Shown one piece after another: positions 44,239 through 56,459 of a stretch of 64,000 nucleotides of DNA (within the stretch, counting starts at the first letter, position 1; every line of letters begins with the position of its first letter). The stretch comes from Gremmenia infestans (lineage: Eukaryota > Ascomycota > Leotiomycetes > Helotiales > Hamatocanthoscyphaceae): assembly GCA_032629725.1 (NCBI GenBank), contig JAFEVB010000015.1, positions 744,001 through 808,000 of the forward strand. The letters run 5' to 3'. A program made the translations under genes and the position numbers. The notes under the pieces were generated by a model. That model saw only the letters and a program-made list of their open reading frames with translations. It did no database searches and was not told where the DNA came from.

Positions 44239-46221
44239 GTTGATGTTTATGGGGCTCAAAAAACGACAAGAAGCGAATGATGATAAACTGATCACACTCT
44301 TGAGAAAACGAGGGTCTTAAGTAACCGTAGCGAAGGATTTACTTGCTCAAAGGAGGCTGGAGTAAGATGATTTCAAGAGAGGTTGGTTTGTGAGTTTGTG
44401 TGAGAAAAGAAGGGAGGAAACCTGCGGGAATCCTAGTTTCTTAAGAGTCAAGATGAAATAACTCACCTTATTGGGGACACAAACAGCGGAATTCAATATG
44501 CCAGCGTTTTAATGTACCAATCGGCTTGATTTGTAAAGTCAATGCCGCTTGCTCTGTCCAGGAGGATTTCACATGCCCAGCCTTGCCTATGCGAGATGCA
44601 CACATGGCTCGGCTCCATTTCTCCTGTGATACGAGTAGCGGGTGCATGGCCAGAGCGACATGATGTTGTTCAAGGTTGGCGATCATGACCACCGATTTTC
44701 TGACGTTGACAGCATAAACGAATTGAAGGCCTCCTTCCCAGTGGCTGGTTGCCCTGGCATCGTTTGCATGATGTGCGACGTTGTGTTGTGGCACACGAGC
44801 AATCTGATTGTGGAGTATTCGTTGGCGAGGGGCAACAGAGCACAGGCACAGGCACAAAGAGCCCCTGCAAAACCCTATCAAGACGAATGTGTGGCCGGAA
44901 ATAATCCCTGTCAGTGATGTCCGTTTGGCGAGGCTGGGCTGGAGTTGGGGTTGGTTTGGGTTGGGGTCCTTTCCTGTTCATGGAAAACCAGGAAACCACT
45001 TCGCATGACATGGAACAAAACCTTTCGATCAATACTACAAAAGGGCGCGAGATTCAATTCCAATGGATATCTGACATTCAAATGTGCTGCAAAACATACG
45101 CAGATCAGAAATATACTTTGCTGTTGGCCTTACCAAAAGTGCCAATACTTATGCTTTCAAACCAATTCTGCGGAGGTAATTTACTCCCAGAGCGTCAATA
45201 CTAGCCGCCTGTTAACAAATGAAGCTTGATTCCTCCATAATCTTGTTCTCCGCTTCCAAGTAGTAACGAGGCGGGGCATCCCTTGCAAGAACTGCCGACA
45301 ATCGAGACCGGGCGACTCACCTGGGTATATTTCATACAAGGATGATAATAATAAGCACAGAAACATTCGTTTTGCGTGCTTCACCTACTGGTGGCAAGTC
45401 TGCAACGACGAGGTTGGTTGAACAATCGCTGCTGTACCATGCATGATTTCCAAATATAAGGCTGGCCCAAAAAGCAAGTATAGTGATAAAGACACGGAAA
45501 TTTGAAGCAGCACTCCACACACCACAAAGAGCGAGATATCTCGCCTAGGAACTGATCTTGAACAACTTGGGGATTTAGAAATTTAAAGGTAATTGATCCT
45601 TAAGTTGGGGGAAATAACTATCGGAGCTTTTCTGTGGCACCCAGCCCAGCCTCGAAAGATCCCTGTATGCTGATCATCATTGAGCTACCGCAAGGTCCGC
45701 AACTTTGAGGATGACTTCATGCCAAACATGCTTTATCAAGGTTGTCGTAAGCGGGAGCGGGGTAATGGTGGTACAGGAAATGGGAAGAAAAATTACGAAG
45801 ATGATCCTAAACAAGAGCCCGGGCCGAAAAGTAAAGGCTAGTAGAATGCCGTACCACCAGAATTACTGGAGGATCATTATGCCTTAGGTTGTATGCTGCA
45901 AGACATGCAGCAGGATTAGCTGACAGACACACATTCGTAGTAGTACCTCTAGTTGGCTGTCATGCACATCCCTACTATTCAGAAGAATGAGGAATTCCCG
46001 CCATTCTGCCCCGTACTTCCATAACCACCCAGAACGCGATGTGGAAATTTTGAATTTCCTGCCTCATTTTCGATCCGGACGTCGTAACTCAAATGTTACA
46101 TGAGGAAAGCCTCCGGGTGGTCCACCTCACACAATGATCCAATAGTTCTTGGGCGAGCGAAAATGTACTTTCGACCTTGACAATTCGGTATAGTCTCACA
46201 CCGCAACTTTAAGATGATGCT
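44239..46221. other. 2-kb intergenic region with MITE copy E
   Basis: It lies between the GPI-gene start and the DML1 stop codon. MITE copy E is at 44471-44562. Short ORFs on both strands (for example near 45181-45560 and 45670-45845) carry no recognisable family. Confidence 0.5.
44471..44562. mobile_element. MITE-like element, copy E
   Basis: Left end TTGGGGACACAAACAGCGG; right end, as reverse complement, CCTGGACAGAGCAAGCGGCA. About 92 bp; the most diverged of the good copies. Confidence 0.55.
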
Positions 46222-48109
46222 TCAGTCATCATCCTCGTCAGTTCCACTGTCCCAGCCTTCCTCATAGGCTTCCGCTATCTCACCAAGAGAATTGCTCAGA
46301 GCCTCACGCTCATCAACGCTTATTGCCCTGTTGACAATATTCTGAAGGCTCTTCACCCTCAAAGCAACCGAGGTATCCGTCGACAAAGATGTGCTTACTC
46401 CTAGCGATGGCGGAGTCGTGCTAGCTTGAGCAAATATATGCGGGAAGCTATCGAGCAAGGGAAAAGACATGGGTATTTTCGTTCTGTGGTACCAATGTAA
46501 GCAGGAGTCATTCAAAGCCAGCCCAACTGAGAACAAATAACTGAATTCGAGAGTTGGATGGTAATAAAGTAACCCAACAAGGTAGGCTATAAATTTGTAG
46601 GATAGGGCAGTGCACTAACCTTTGGATGATTGGAAGACCAGCCGCTCGACGCCGCGCGCGCTCGTGTCCTTCGTCTTCTCCAATGAACTGTGTTTGTTGC
46701 TGATCATGAGTCCCCCGAGAGTTCTCAACTTGGCCAAAAACATGAGGCTTGCGGGGGCGGCGAGTTCGAGATTGCTCGCCAGTCTCCGTAGAGAAAAAAT
46801 CAATGTCAAAAGTGTTGGGTTCGTCCTCCTGATTCAAATTTGAATCATTGACATGGCCGTTTCCGAGCGGAACTCTCGAGTCCCCCATTTGCCCAACTCC
46901 TCCCATAACCTGTGAATCGCCGTTTCCATTGAGGGCTAATTCTTGGTCGATAGTCATCCGAAGCCTCGTGATTGTCTGGTTCCCATTTACATTAACCGCG
47001 TTTGAAAGCTGATCAAAGGTTTGCCGAGCACTGCTTTGAACTTTTAATCGAGAAGGGAGAGACATGCTCTCCATAGCCGTGGACAGAAGTCCAGATATAT
47101 GCCATGGTGAGTGTGTATCCAAGGTGATGTATGAGGGCGGAGAATTTGAAGGAATAGTCATGGGAACGAACAGAGAGGCTTGTGGTGCTATTTCCGAGAT
47201 CGACCTAGCTGTGTTTGAAAGCTTCAAGAATCGTTTCTCCTATAGACAATTAATAACAGTACCAAAGCCAAGGGTAAGAGAGGTTCGCACTCGTGGAATG
47301 GTTTTGATGTTGTCTTCTAGTCCCCAGAAGAGGACAGATGTCTTCCCATACTCATCCCGGATTCGATCCAAATATCGTGCTGCAAAGCCTCCCCAAGCAT
47401 CATCAATTCCGGCCATCAACTGAATGCCTTGCATTTGGTCCGCTTCCTCGGCGAAATACCTAAGATCTCGATCTAAAAGATCATGTTCTTTGTCTAATGA
47501 ATTGAACAGCTCTTCGCCGAGGTTCCAATTCTCGAAAGGCATCAGGGTAGAATTGAGCTCAAACTCATTCAGTTGAACTATAGACCTAGGGTGGAAGTAA
47601 ACTCGATTGAAATCCGACCAGTACTTCACCGATTCGGAAGTGAGTTGGGGGGGAGCCACCCCTTGATCGAGGCTTCTCTGGTACTCATTCTGCTGGATTG
47701 CTGTCTGTCGTTGGACCACGGTTGGCCCGTTCCTAGGTCAACAAATTAGAGTTATTGAGACGGAAATACAGCGAGCACGTCTTACCATAATCCTTGGGGG
47801 GCGACTGGTTCGTCTACTTCGTAAAGCGCATTGATCTTTCTCATGGAGCCAAACCCTCCCTTAAGATCATAGATGAGGGTCCGTGGGGTGAAGGTCTCCG
47901 TGCCATCGGCACCAATTCCCGGTCGAAAATGAATGTCATGGTCAACTAAAGTTTCTTGATCCGGAGAATATGTAAAATAAGATTCCTGGTATTGGATTAG
48001 TCACGGCAGCTAGATGGAGAAAAGCCCGACTCTTTACCTGAGTATTCCAGAAATGAGTAGCAAGATAGTTGCTCCTCTGTCCCAGTTGGAGGGTTATTAT
48101 TTCGTGCAT
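46222..48109 (-). CDS. DML1: Dml1/Misato tubulin-like protein
   Basis: Five exons: 48109-48038, 47985-47786, 47732-47291, 47239-46620 and 46483-46222, total 531 aa (yeast Dml1 475). Introns are 52, 53, 51 and 136 nt; the third uses a GTGCGA donor. The N-terminus MHEIITLQLGQRSNYLATHFWN is the misato segment II signature. Next come YSPDQETLVDHDIHFRPG, TPRTLIYDLKGGFGSMR and, after the second intron, NGPTVVQRQ. The tubulin-like region reads DDAWGGFAARYLDRIRDEYG and NTARSISEIAPQASLFVPM. The middle is disordered and acidic; the C-terminus (WDSGTDEDDD) is strongly acidic, as in other fungi. Dml1 is needed for partitioning mitochondria and mtDNA in yeast; exact biochemistry is unsettled. It shares a 423-bp divergent promoter with the peroxiredoxin-like gene. 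Confidence 0.94.
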
Positions 48110-48532
48110 AGCCGATACTCTGCAGTTCGCAAGGTGACAAAGTTGTACTCTGAGAAGGCAGATATCAAAGTTTCGTCTTTCTCATCAGACGCTCAAACCC
48201 CTGTCAGAAGTTCTTAACTCCTTTGACTACGCGATCCCCGCTCACTAATCACGTCTCGAATTCGGACCTGGATGGACTCATTAGGTTCGTACTCTTATTC
48301 TTTCTTTCAAGTCTAGGAAGCTAAATCATACTCTTACTGAGCAAAAGAAATATCGGATTTCTGGGCTTGGTCTCGTGATGAGAGGCTAGTGCTAGCCTTG
48401 CGCCATCACAAAAGAGGAATAGCACACAAGCTTATCTGATTGGGTCGTGGCGTGGTTTATAGACGCCACACCCCTTCTGCATATCAAATACCAGCTTCAC
48501 AAAACAGCACAATAACCAAGACCTTGTCAAAA
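48110..48532. promoter_or_regulatory. Shared divergent promoter (DML1 / peroxiredoxin-like)
   Basis: 423 bp between the two start codons. No gene; no single site stands out. Confidence 0.6.
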
Positions 48533-49173
48533 ATGACCTTCCAGCAGGAGCTCAATTCCTGGTGGTCTCCCAAAGCGCTGACTACATTTCCGGTACCAGA
48601 AGTCGGTGAGAAGGCTCCTGTTTCGTCGAAATTACCACTGCCCAACCCAAATGGGAAGCCTACGGTTATAGCATTCCTTCGGCACTGCGGATGTCCTTGT
48701 ATGTTTTAATAGACATCCTCTCTCATCCCCCGTTCTTCCTGCTTACTTTCGTCCCAGTTGCCGAGAAAACCTTTCAAGAACTACGCAAACTGGCAGGAAA
48801 GCATCCAGAAATCAACTTTGTTGCTGTCTCTCATTCCGACGAAGAAGCGACTGAAAAGTGGGTCATTTCAGTCGGTGGCGAGTGGGATGTTCATGTTGTA
48901 GTCGATGCAGAAAGAGAACTCTATGCGCAATGGGGATTGGGAGTTGCGAGTGCTTGGCATGTGCTCAATCCTTGGTCGATGTATTCTGTCTATCAGCTCG
49001 GAAAGAAAGAAAATATATGGAACCTGCCTACAGAAAGCGGCAGTCGCTGGCAAACATCTGGGAGCTTCGCCGTTGATGGAGAGGGAACTGTCAGATGGAC
49101 TGGAGTAGCGAAAGCTGCTGATAGTATTCCTGACTTTCGGGATGCGCTCAAGGCGCTGGGGATTGAGGTATGA
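48533..49173 (+). CDS. Peroxiredoxin-like (AhpC/TSA_2-type) thioredoxin-fold protein
   Basis: Two exons, 48533-48698 and 48758-49173, with a 59-nt intron (GTATGT...CCCAG), total 193 aa. The intron splits the codon just after the active-site motif, joined as HCGCPFAEK. In the PRXL2/AhpC-TSA_2 family this position holds the redox centre. Here Cys52 and Cys54 form a C-x-C, not the C-x-x-C of thioredoxin. Later motifs are NFVAVSHSDEEATEKWV, WDVHVVVDAERELYAQWGLG and WQTSGSFAVDGEGTVRW, giving a complete thioredoxin-like fold. The protein is probably cytosolic and redox-active; substrate unknown. The start is the first ATG of the open frame with a good context (AAAATGACC). Confidence 0.9.
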
Positions 49174-49804
49174 TATTCTTGCGAAGCATCCATCTACAAA
49201 GGCGTTCTAGGGCCGGAGCATGGGCATTAAGCTTGGGTGTGAGCTGTAGGTATCTGTGTTGTATTCTGCTGTTCATCAAATTGATGTCCGAGCTCGCGAT
49301 GTGTCTATGAAGCAAAGTCTATTCATTGCCTCACCTCAAATATTGGGTATCTGTAATGACCCTCCGTGTCAGCTCCATATTTGCCTACTAACAATTTGAC
49401 TTTGACCTGTGTCTGAGCGTACCGCTGACGGGACACTTTATTATATGAGGGTCATTGGTAAATGTGCCAATCCCCTTTCCATGAGGTTAAAACTTCCTTC
49501 CAGTGTGGATTTTTCGCAACCAGTTCCCCCCCTCAAGAATTATGAAGAGAGGACATCGGAATGTTTCTAGCAGGTAGACGAAATGTATCCTTTGCTTCCG
49601 TTATTTTCATTACTGTATCAAGTTGAGCAGTATTTTACTCTCATCGTTCCTTCCGGTTCAAGCCAGTGGGTATTATTGCAGTCCACCTCTTTTCCGGCCC
49701 TCTCGTTCCCCTTCTCCAATCTGCCTACATTCTGCATTGCGCTCAGTTGATTTCTCGAGGGAGATAGCTCTATCTTGATTATTCGAGGAAGTATATTGTC
49801 CCTG
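49174..49804. other. Intergenic, no gene seen
   Basis: Contains the 3' flank of the peroxiredoxin-like gene and the promoter of the next gene. No ORF of interest on the plus strand; minus-strand ORFs are antisense shadows. Confidence 0.5.
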
Positions 49805-51948
49805 ATGGATGCTAAATCGAGTGGCAAGCCGCCAAGCACGAGCACTGAAGCAATTTCGCAGCCGGTGTCGAAGCCCAACAAGAATGGCCCGGAAGATCGC
49901 TTCCAAGTGAACCAAGACGTGCTTTATGATCGCGAATTCGGTGGCGATACGTATGTCTCGGCTCATCTCCAACGTCTACAGGTGAGCAAGTTTCTCTGCG
50001 TTTTCCATCTTGGAAAGCTACGGGAACATACTTTGAGGCTGTTCTTCCCTTGTTTTCGAAATCCTAAGGACTAACCTGTTAGGGCAGCATGGATGCTTCA
50101 CTGATGAAAACATATATAAGGAAGACACCCAACACGTCACCTTCGCTGGTAAGTTTTGCCCTTAAGATGCGAGCTCTGGGCATGTTTTAAGAGCCTCGCT
50201 CTCTACCCTGGGAAAGTTCGAGGAAATACTATTAATTCGTTCAAAAGCTATTACCTTCACCTTTCACCCATCGAACTCTTCGCAGCATCGGTTCACGTCT
50301 GTCGTCATTAGCATCTCTGCCAAATCCCAGACGGGCATGCCGATTCGATTTCTCAAGTTTGCCCCTCACTTAGTATTTGGCCGAATCAGTTCAGCTACTT
50401 TAAAATGGAACTTCAAACTCGGTGCTACTGTTGGCCTTTCCCAGGGACCTGCCAATGCTACACTAGACCCATCAGTAGGTTATGAGAAAAATACGGTGGT
50501 GGGAACAATGATGCACATGTGAGTCCATAGCCAGACAGCCGCCCCATTCCCATTCCAGAAAGGTGGAGAAGCTCTAGCAGTAGCAGAGGCTCTTCTCCTC
50601 TTTAATCTCTAGAGCGACCATTTGCTAAGAATGGACATAGTCAGGGTTCAACACGGTCTACTTCTCCGGAAGCTGGACTGACCACGCCACTCGGTTACAT
50701 CCTACCGCCATTATTACCTGATACAAAATTGGTCTGGTCCCTTGAGGAAAATTCGCAGCAAGAAAGTGGCATACCACGAGAGTTTACATTCATATTTCTG
50801 ATGGAAAGAAGTCGACCAACTCGTAATATAAGCACTAGCAGTTATCGCACAATCGTACCATGCCGTCCCCAGTCCCAACCTCTTTCCAAAATGTCTTCCG
50901 GATCAACCTTAGTCGACCAGAATCCAGACGCTGGGAAGGCCACTCCGCCTTCGCTCTCAGCTGCTACGAAAGAGCATACGCCGCTCCAACACTTTATTCA
51001 TAAGTTTCATAAGAAAGAAATATCACCAGCGACCCCATCCGCGTTGTTTGTACGAGAAGAAAAGGAAGAGGGACATTGTAGTGATATCGGCAAGTCTCAA
51101 TTGGCGTTGCAGCTCCTAGATGAACAAAAAGTGGTGGGAAGTTCTGGACACATGCTAGATGGTGCTTCGACCGAGCCTCCAAAATATCCTGCTCTCAACA
51201 TCGCAGACCTTCCACGCGAGACTCTCCCAGGATCAGACTCACTAGCTTTTGCTGATGTCCAACAAAATTTCTTTGGGGCCGGCGCTGGAATCTCCAGACA
51301 GGAATTCTTTTCAACTTCTCCAGATCCAACAGCGGGTAATTCTCAGATCAACGTTGAAAAATTTCCTGATCTAGATTTAAACACTGTTCCGCCTACAGTA
51401 GAAGACTCCGCGAACCTTGACGGTGTCTTTGACAGCTTCCAAGAAGAAACCGAAACTTATTATAAGGGGAATGTGTACGCCAGTAAAAACGGGGTTAACA
51501 GCGACTATGATATAATATTCACGCCAATTCATTTCATGTTGTCGATAGAGCCGCAAATTAGCGACTGTGCCGACCACAAATTTCACGGTCATTCCATCGT
51601 AAGGAACTATTTTCTTTGTTTCCCCTCTTTACATTTAGAGTGATAGGATTCCCGAAAATTATTTCATGTTTCGGCTCTTGCTTTATGTGGAAACAAAGTA
51701 CTAATTCGTTGCAGGTAGGAGCAACTGTGGAAGGAGAGGTTGGTCAGAAATTTGATACGGACGAACTCGAAGGTGAGCAGGAGGATGTCATGGTCAACGG
51801 CTTGTTCAATTTCGCAAAATTGTCTAGCTTTGAGGAAATGGTTGAACTTCCAGGGACGTCGGTCACATCGGTGGTAAGTTGGAAATGAAAATATGAGGAT
51901 TAATGGTGGACTAGCGCTGATCAGAAACAGGAGCCAACATTATCATGA
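49805..51948 (+). CDS. Six-exon gene of unknown function
   Basis: Exons 49805-49981, 50088-50148, 50248-50518, 50641-51598, 51715-51873 and 51931-51948 give 547 aa and join in frame. The last intron (GTAAGT, branch GCTGATC, acceptor ACAG) is my inference; without it the protein ends at 51888. An alternative ATG lies at 49775. The first half holds a conserved-looking globular domain: DRFQVNQDVLYDREFGG, HGCFTDENIYKEDTQHVTFA, AITFTFHPSN, VVISISAKSQ, MPIRFLKFAPHLVFG, KWNFKLGATVGL, then LVWSLEENSQQESGIPREF. This resembles a fungal-specific beta-rich domain I have no name for. The second half is Ser/Pro/Glu-rich, perhaps disordered, with a last segment DDTDEL-like acid patch. A small extra intron near 50840 cannot be ruled out. 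Confidence 0.78.
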
Positions 51949-53228
51949 GCCGGCAATTGTCAATGAGTGCATATTATTATCGAATTCATCACCCCGAGGA
52001 TGCACTTACAATTAATCCTGTAAAATCCTGTCGACATGGAAGGGGTTTGCATCATGAGACTGAGGACTAGGAACGGGTACCGTATACATTACAATGGAAA
52101 GAGTGAATGTTTAGATTTAGACTACAAGAGGTTTTAAACTTAGTATTGAGATACAGTACGACTCTCCATATCCTCTCGCTATAGCCTTTCCTTCCTGTCA
52201 ATAGCCACCTCGAAGGCGGATCACCTAATGTGAGATCTCGGGAAGGTTTGTACCGTAATCGTCTCTCCTAAATATTACTACTACCACCTTATTACCCAAC
52301 TATTAGCATAGAAAAGCTCTCTCTTCTCATATCTAGAAGCCTCTCACATCACCAATCCAAAACCCCTATTCCATACTTTGACACTCACTACCTACCCATC
52401 CATACTATGATATCAGTAATGATATGATACCATTTGGCAGAGAGCTGTGCCTAGTATCTAGTTGGAAGCATGAGTGGTGGAAAGTTGCAGAGATTGAATA
52501 TTTGAGAAGAATTGTTATTGTGATAGATAGGTGCAGGTTCACGTTGCAATTGGTCACTCTTGTAAATGTAAGGTAGGTCAACTTTGAGGGGTTTGGATTT
52601 GGATGTATAGAGCAGAGGGCAATTGTAGGATGGGTAGTTCCTTCTCCTGACCAGAATCAGATAGTGGGAATTGCTTTATTGAGCGAATCAAAGTTACTGC
52701 AAAAGATGATACTGGACTCGAGGGAGCTCCGCCGGGCTCCCCACCAATAGAGTTAATGCAATTAAAGCCACCGCCGCAGTCACAAACAGTACTCACTCAA
52801 TCTTCAAGCCGACGAGAAGCAAAATACACAAGTAACATCTTTTATTGTCATTAAATGTTGATTTCTCCCCGGGACGGACCAAACGGACCACATATCCACA
52901 TATAGGAAGTTCAGCCATGACCCAAAGAGGTAATTAACGCCAGCAATGGTCTATCTATCTGTATATCATATCACACCACCATCTATAATTTAGGTTTCGG
53001 TGCCCGCCACCACCAATACAAAACAAGCCTTACGCAAACAAAGAGGCCCGTCCCAAGCAGCAGGAGATCGAGCGGGAGGAAGACAGCCGCAAGGAGGAAG
53101 CCCAGGCCCGCTTTGCGGTACTGGGAGAGCGTTGCATCTGAGAGGCCTCCTGCACTTTCACGTTTATGCTTGTGGGGCTGCTTGGAAGCTGGGTAATCGG
53201 AGTCGGAGGGGGTGGATTCCTCATCTGG
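51949..53228. other. Intergenic, no gene seen
   Basis: 1.28 kb between convergent genes. A minus-strand 72-codon ORF (52578-52796) and pyrimidine-rich tracts show no coding evidence. Confidence 0.5.
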
Positions 53229-55426
53229 TCATTGGAAAGAGAAGCCACTAGGGAATCCTTGGGGAGCCCCTCTGCGTCCTCCACCTCCACCACCGGGCAT
53301 TCCCCCACCAAAACTGTGGAATCCTCCTCCCCCGCCGCGTCCACCATTCATTCCGCTGCCACCTCCTCCCATCTGTGCGCCGAACATTTGCATCAGGATC
53401 TCCGGGTCGATGTTCATTCCACCGCCACCCATGCCGCCGCCTCCAAAGCCTTCGCTCGGATCTATTAAGTCTTCGCCACTGTCATAGCGTGCTCGTTTCC
53501 TATCTCCTTGTTAGTTATTGACTATCGATGGGAGTATAAAACAGGGGTAGCATACTCAGAATCACTCAGCGTCTCATACGCCTCCCCAATATCCTTAAAT
53601 CGGTTCGCCGCATCCTCATCATCAGGATTCTTATCTGGATGATGTATGATAGCCGCCTTGCGATACGCCTTCTTGATCTGGTTATCATCCGCATCCTTCT
53701 CCACCCCAAGAATCTTATAGTAGTCCTTCCGCTTGCTCTTCTTAAGCTCTAGCTCAGCCTTGCGCACTTCCTTGGCAATACTTGCATCTTGTGGATCTTG
53801 TTCTTGCAATTCCTTAAGCTCACGGACTGCGGATTCCCAGTCACCTGATTGACCGAGTGCGTTGGCTTTGGTTTTCTTGGCTTTGGTGTAGGAGGGCTCG
53901 AGCTTGATGGCTTGCTCGCAGTCTGCGATGGCGCCTTTGTAATCTTTGAGTTGGATACGGCACAAGGCGCGGTTTTGCAGGAGCTTGGAATTCGTGCCAC
54001 GGTTTATGGGGTCGACCTCCAGTGCTTCGGTGTATTTGTCTACTGCTGATATCCAACGCCCAGCTTTGTAGTTGGCATTCCCGTCAGCCTTCATACGATC
54101 CAGTTTTTGCACCATTCGAAGATACTTGACTGCGTCTCGGTAATCGGGGTCACAGTTCAGGGCTTGGCGGAAATGTTGGATGGCCTTTTCGTTTTCTCCT
54201 TGAGCGTAGAGTGCTCGGCCCCGTAAGACTAATGCCTCGGGATCCTTGTTGTTATTTCGTAGTAGAGACATGGCAATATTCTGCGCATCACCCAACGCAT
54301 TCACATTCCCCATCTTCAAGTACGCCTCTCCTCTCATGAGTTGCCATTTCCTAGGCTTAGGAGCACCAATTCCAAGTAATTTTTCAGCCTGGTCAAGAGC
54401 ATGCAAGGCCATAGAACCAGTTGTCCCGTTCTTCAATGCATCTTCTGCAACATCAATATGTGAAACCATTGCCTTGGCAGAAGCGGTATCCTTTGCAGAA
54501 GGAGGAGGCTGGATTCGTGCATATGTGTTGAGAGCATCCTGGGGCCGGCCTAAGCTGGTGTATATGCGTGCTAGCCGGAGGAGGATCTTGGGGTTACTGG
54601 GGTCGAGTTCATCTGCACGCATGGCATCTTCTAGAGCATTAGCATATTGGCCTGCTGATATATATGCGGCGGCACGGTTGTTGAGATATGTTGCCGATGA
54701 GGGTTGTGCTTCGACGGCTATAGAAAATAAGTTAGAAATTGCTCTCGTATTAGTTTTGGGGTACATACCTTTGGTGTATTCCTCAATGGCTTTCTTGTAC
54801 TCCTTCGTCTTGTAATGCTTGTTGCCCGCATTCTTGAATGCTTCGGCCTCCTCTGGTGTTGGAGCAGCTGGGGTTACAGGACTGGAGGGGTTTGACTTGT
54901 GAGGGGGAGGGGCGGGGCCTTCTTCCTTCGCACTGCTGTTTGCATTGTTTGTCTTTGGCGTATCGACAGAGCTTGGGGCTTTTGCTTGAGGTTGAGCTTG
55001 AGGTGGGGGAGAGACGGGAGCCCCGGCTGGTGACCCGGCTGGCGCCTCGCTGTCAATGTCCATGCGATCTGGGTCTGACATGGCGGACAGTGCAGAGAAC
55101 CTGCGAAGCTGGTCGGGAGGGAGGTTGAGGGGGTGAGTGGTTTTTGGGTCGAAGGGGTGACGTGGGGAGTTATTATTACTGGGACCAGATTTTTGGGAGG
55201 ACCGGCTGTTTCGAGGGGATCCTTGCTCTGCCTTGTCCTTGTGACTTTCGTCTTTGGCCTTGCTCGACTTGCTGGAGGATGTTTTCTTCAATGGCGAGCG
55301 TGATCGATGCGAGTGGGTGTGAGATTGGGATTGGGATTGGGATTGAGATTGAGAGAGGGCCTCGTCGCCGCTGGTAGAGCCTGACGTCTTCTTTGATTTT
55401 TTAGGAGACTTTTGAAAGAATTGCAT
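53229..55426 (-). CDS. TPR and J-domain co-chaperone (DNAJC7/TPR2-like)
   Basis: Three exons: 55426-54769, 54717-53556 and 53499-53229, introns 51 and 56 nt, 696 aa. The N-terminus (~170 residues) is Ser/Lys/Pro-rich with a short SQSQSQSQ tract coded by a GGGATT microsatellite. From about residue 190, tetratricopeptide repeats run in clusters: EAEAFKNAGNKHYKTKEYKK, AVEAQPSSATYLNNRAAAY, LDPSNPKILLRLARIY, ALNCDPDYRDAVKYLRMVQK, GNANYKAGRWISAVDKYTEA and LEPSYTKAKKTKANALGQ. The J domain (DYYKILGVEKDADDNQIKKA, HHPDKN, then RFKDIGEAYETLSDSEKR) has the HPD triplet near residue 578. A Gly-rich tail (GGGGMGGGG...) ends the protein. This is the DNAJC7 family: HPD stimulates Hsp70, TPRs contact Hsp70/Hsp90. 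The first intron lies inside EYTK|A. Confidence 0.95.
55318..55350. repeat. (GGGATT)n microsatellite in coding sequence
   Basis: Five or so GGGATT units on the plus strand, coding Ser-Gln repeats near the start of the TPR/J-domain protein. In-frame hexamer, so length change alters only the Ser-Gln count. Confidence 0.8.
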
Positions 55427-56459
55427 CGAGAATTTGAAAGGGACTTAGATGGGGATGGGATAAGTGCCCGTCGTGTGAATTTCCAACCCAACGGACTGGT
55501 TCCCGCTGTTTAGTGAGGAAATGGACGCTGTGGTTGGCTGGCTCTGGCTCTGGCTTCACTCAGTCAGTTTAATCCATGCACCCGAATGCTGAGCTGTAGA
55601 TAGATAGATAGATAGATAATAGTCGCGAAGTATTGTACAAAAGTCTGTCTGGTTTGGATGCTGATGGAGTTGAGAGAGTTCAGTTCAGTTCAGTTCGTTC
55701 GTTGGATGTTTTTTTCGCTGGAGCCTTGAGAGATCTGATTGCCTGCGTCTGCTGGCTGCGCGTCAATTGATTTTCTCTGATTTGCTCTGGTCTGGTTGCT
55801 CGGAATTTCTTTTTTTCTTTCAGTCGCTTCTCGAAGCTTCCATGAAATCGATCGAAATTGAGTGGGACTTTAACGGCGGAGAGTTGAATTGAATGGAATC
55901 TTTTCTAAGGTACTGAATAAGGAAATAGATCTATTTCATTTAATGTGATGAAGTTTTGATTTCTTAGTAAAATATTTGTTCCCAAATCACTGCGTGGAAA
56001 GAAGTCTTGTTCATTTCATTTCATTGCCATTGCCGCCTATCACTCACCCTGTCCATCTGAAGTCATCACTAGACAGGCGCTGGGACTTATCATCCAACCA
56101 ACCCAATCGCGCCATTCAGAGATGATTAATCTATATAAATTTGAAATCTTTTAATATGGTGCGCATGGGAATTTTGTGATGGGAAATTGGTGCGAGTATT
56201 GGAGGTTTCATGATAATGCTGATGGCCTTACTTTCCATCCGACGATGATACTGTAGTCTCTCACCTTAGGGCGAATATAAATTAACATCATATGAATTTG
56301 AATACTTGGTGAATCCACATTATACAAATAATACGATGAATTTCACATCATTCGAGGTTTCTGACTGAACTTCTATAAAGTCAATGATGATCAATTCTTA
56401 CTCCTGGTATCCTTTCCAACTCCTGGAAATGCTATTCAAAACAATCCAACCACCAAACG
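55427..56459. other. Intergenic with TAGA and AGTTC repeats
   Basis: About 1 kb between two minus-strand genes. TAGA tetramer run near 55599-55618 and AGTTC repeats near 55677-55699. No gene. Confidence 0.5.

Noticed and set aside
45670..45842. Hydrophilic open frame on plus, ending GPKSKG
   Set aside because: Looks like the tail of a disordered protein but has no start, no upstream exon and no recognised homology; kept out of the gene list.
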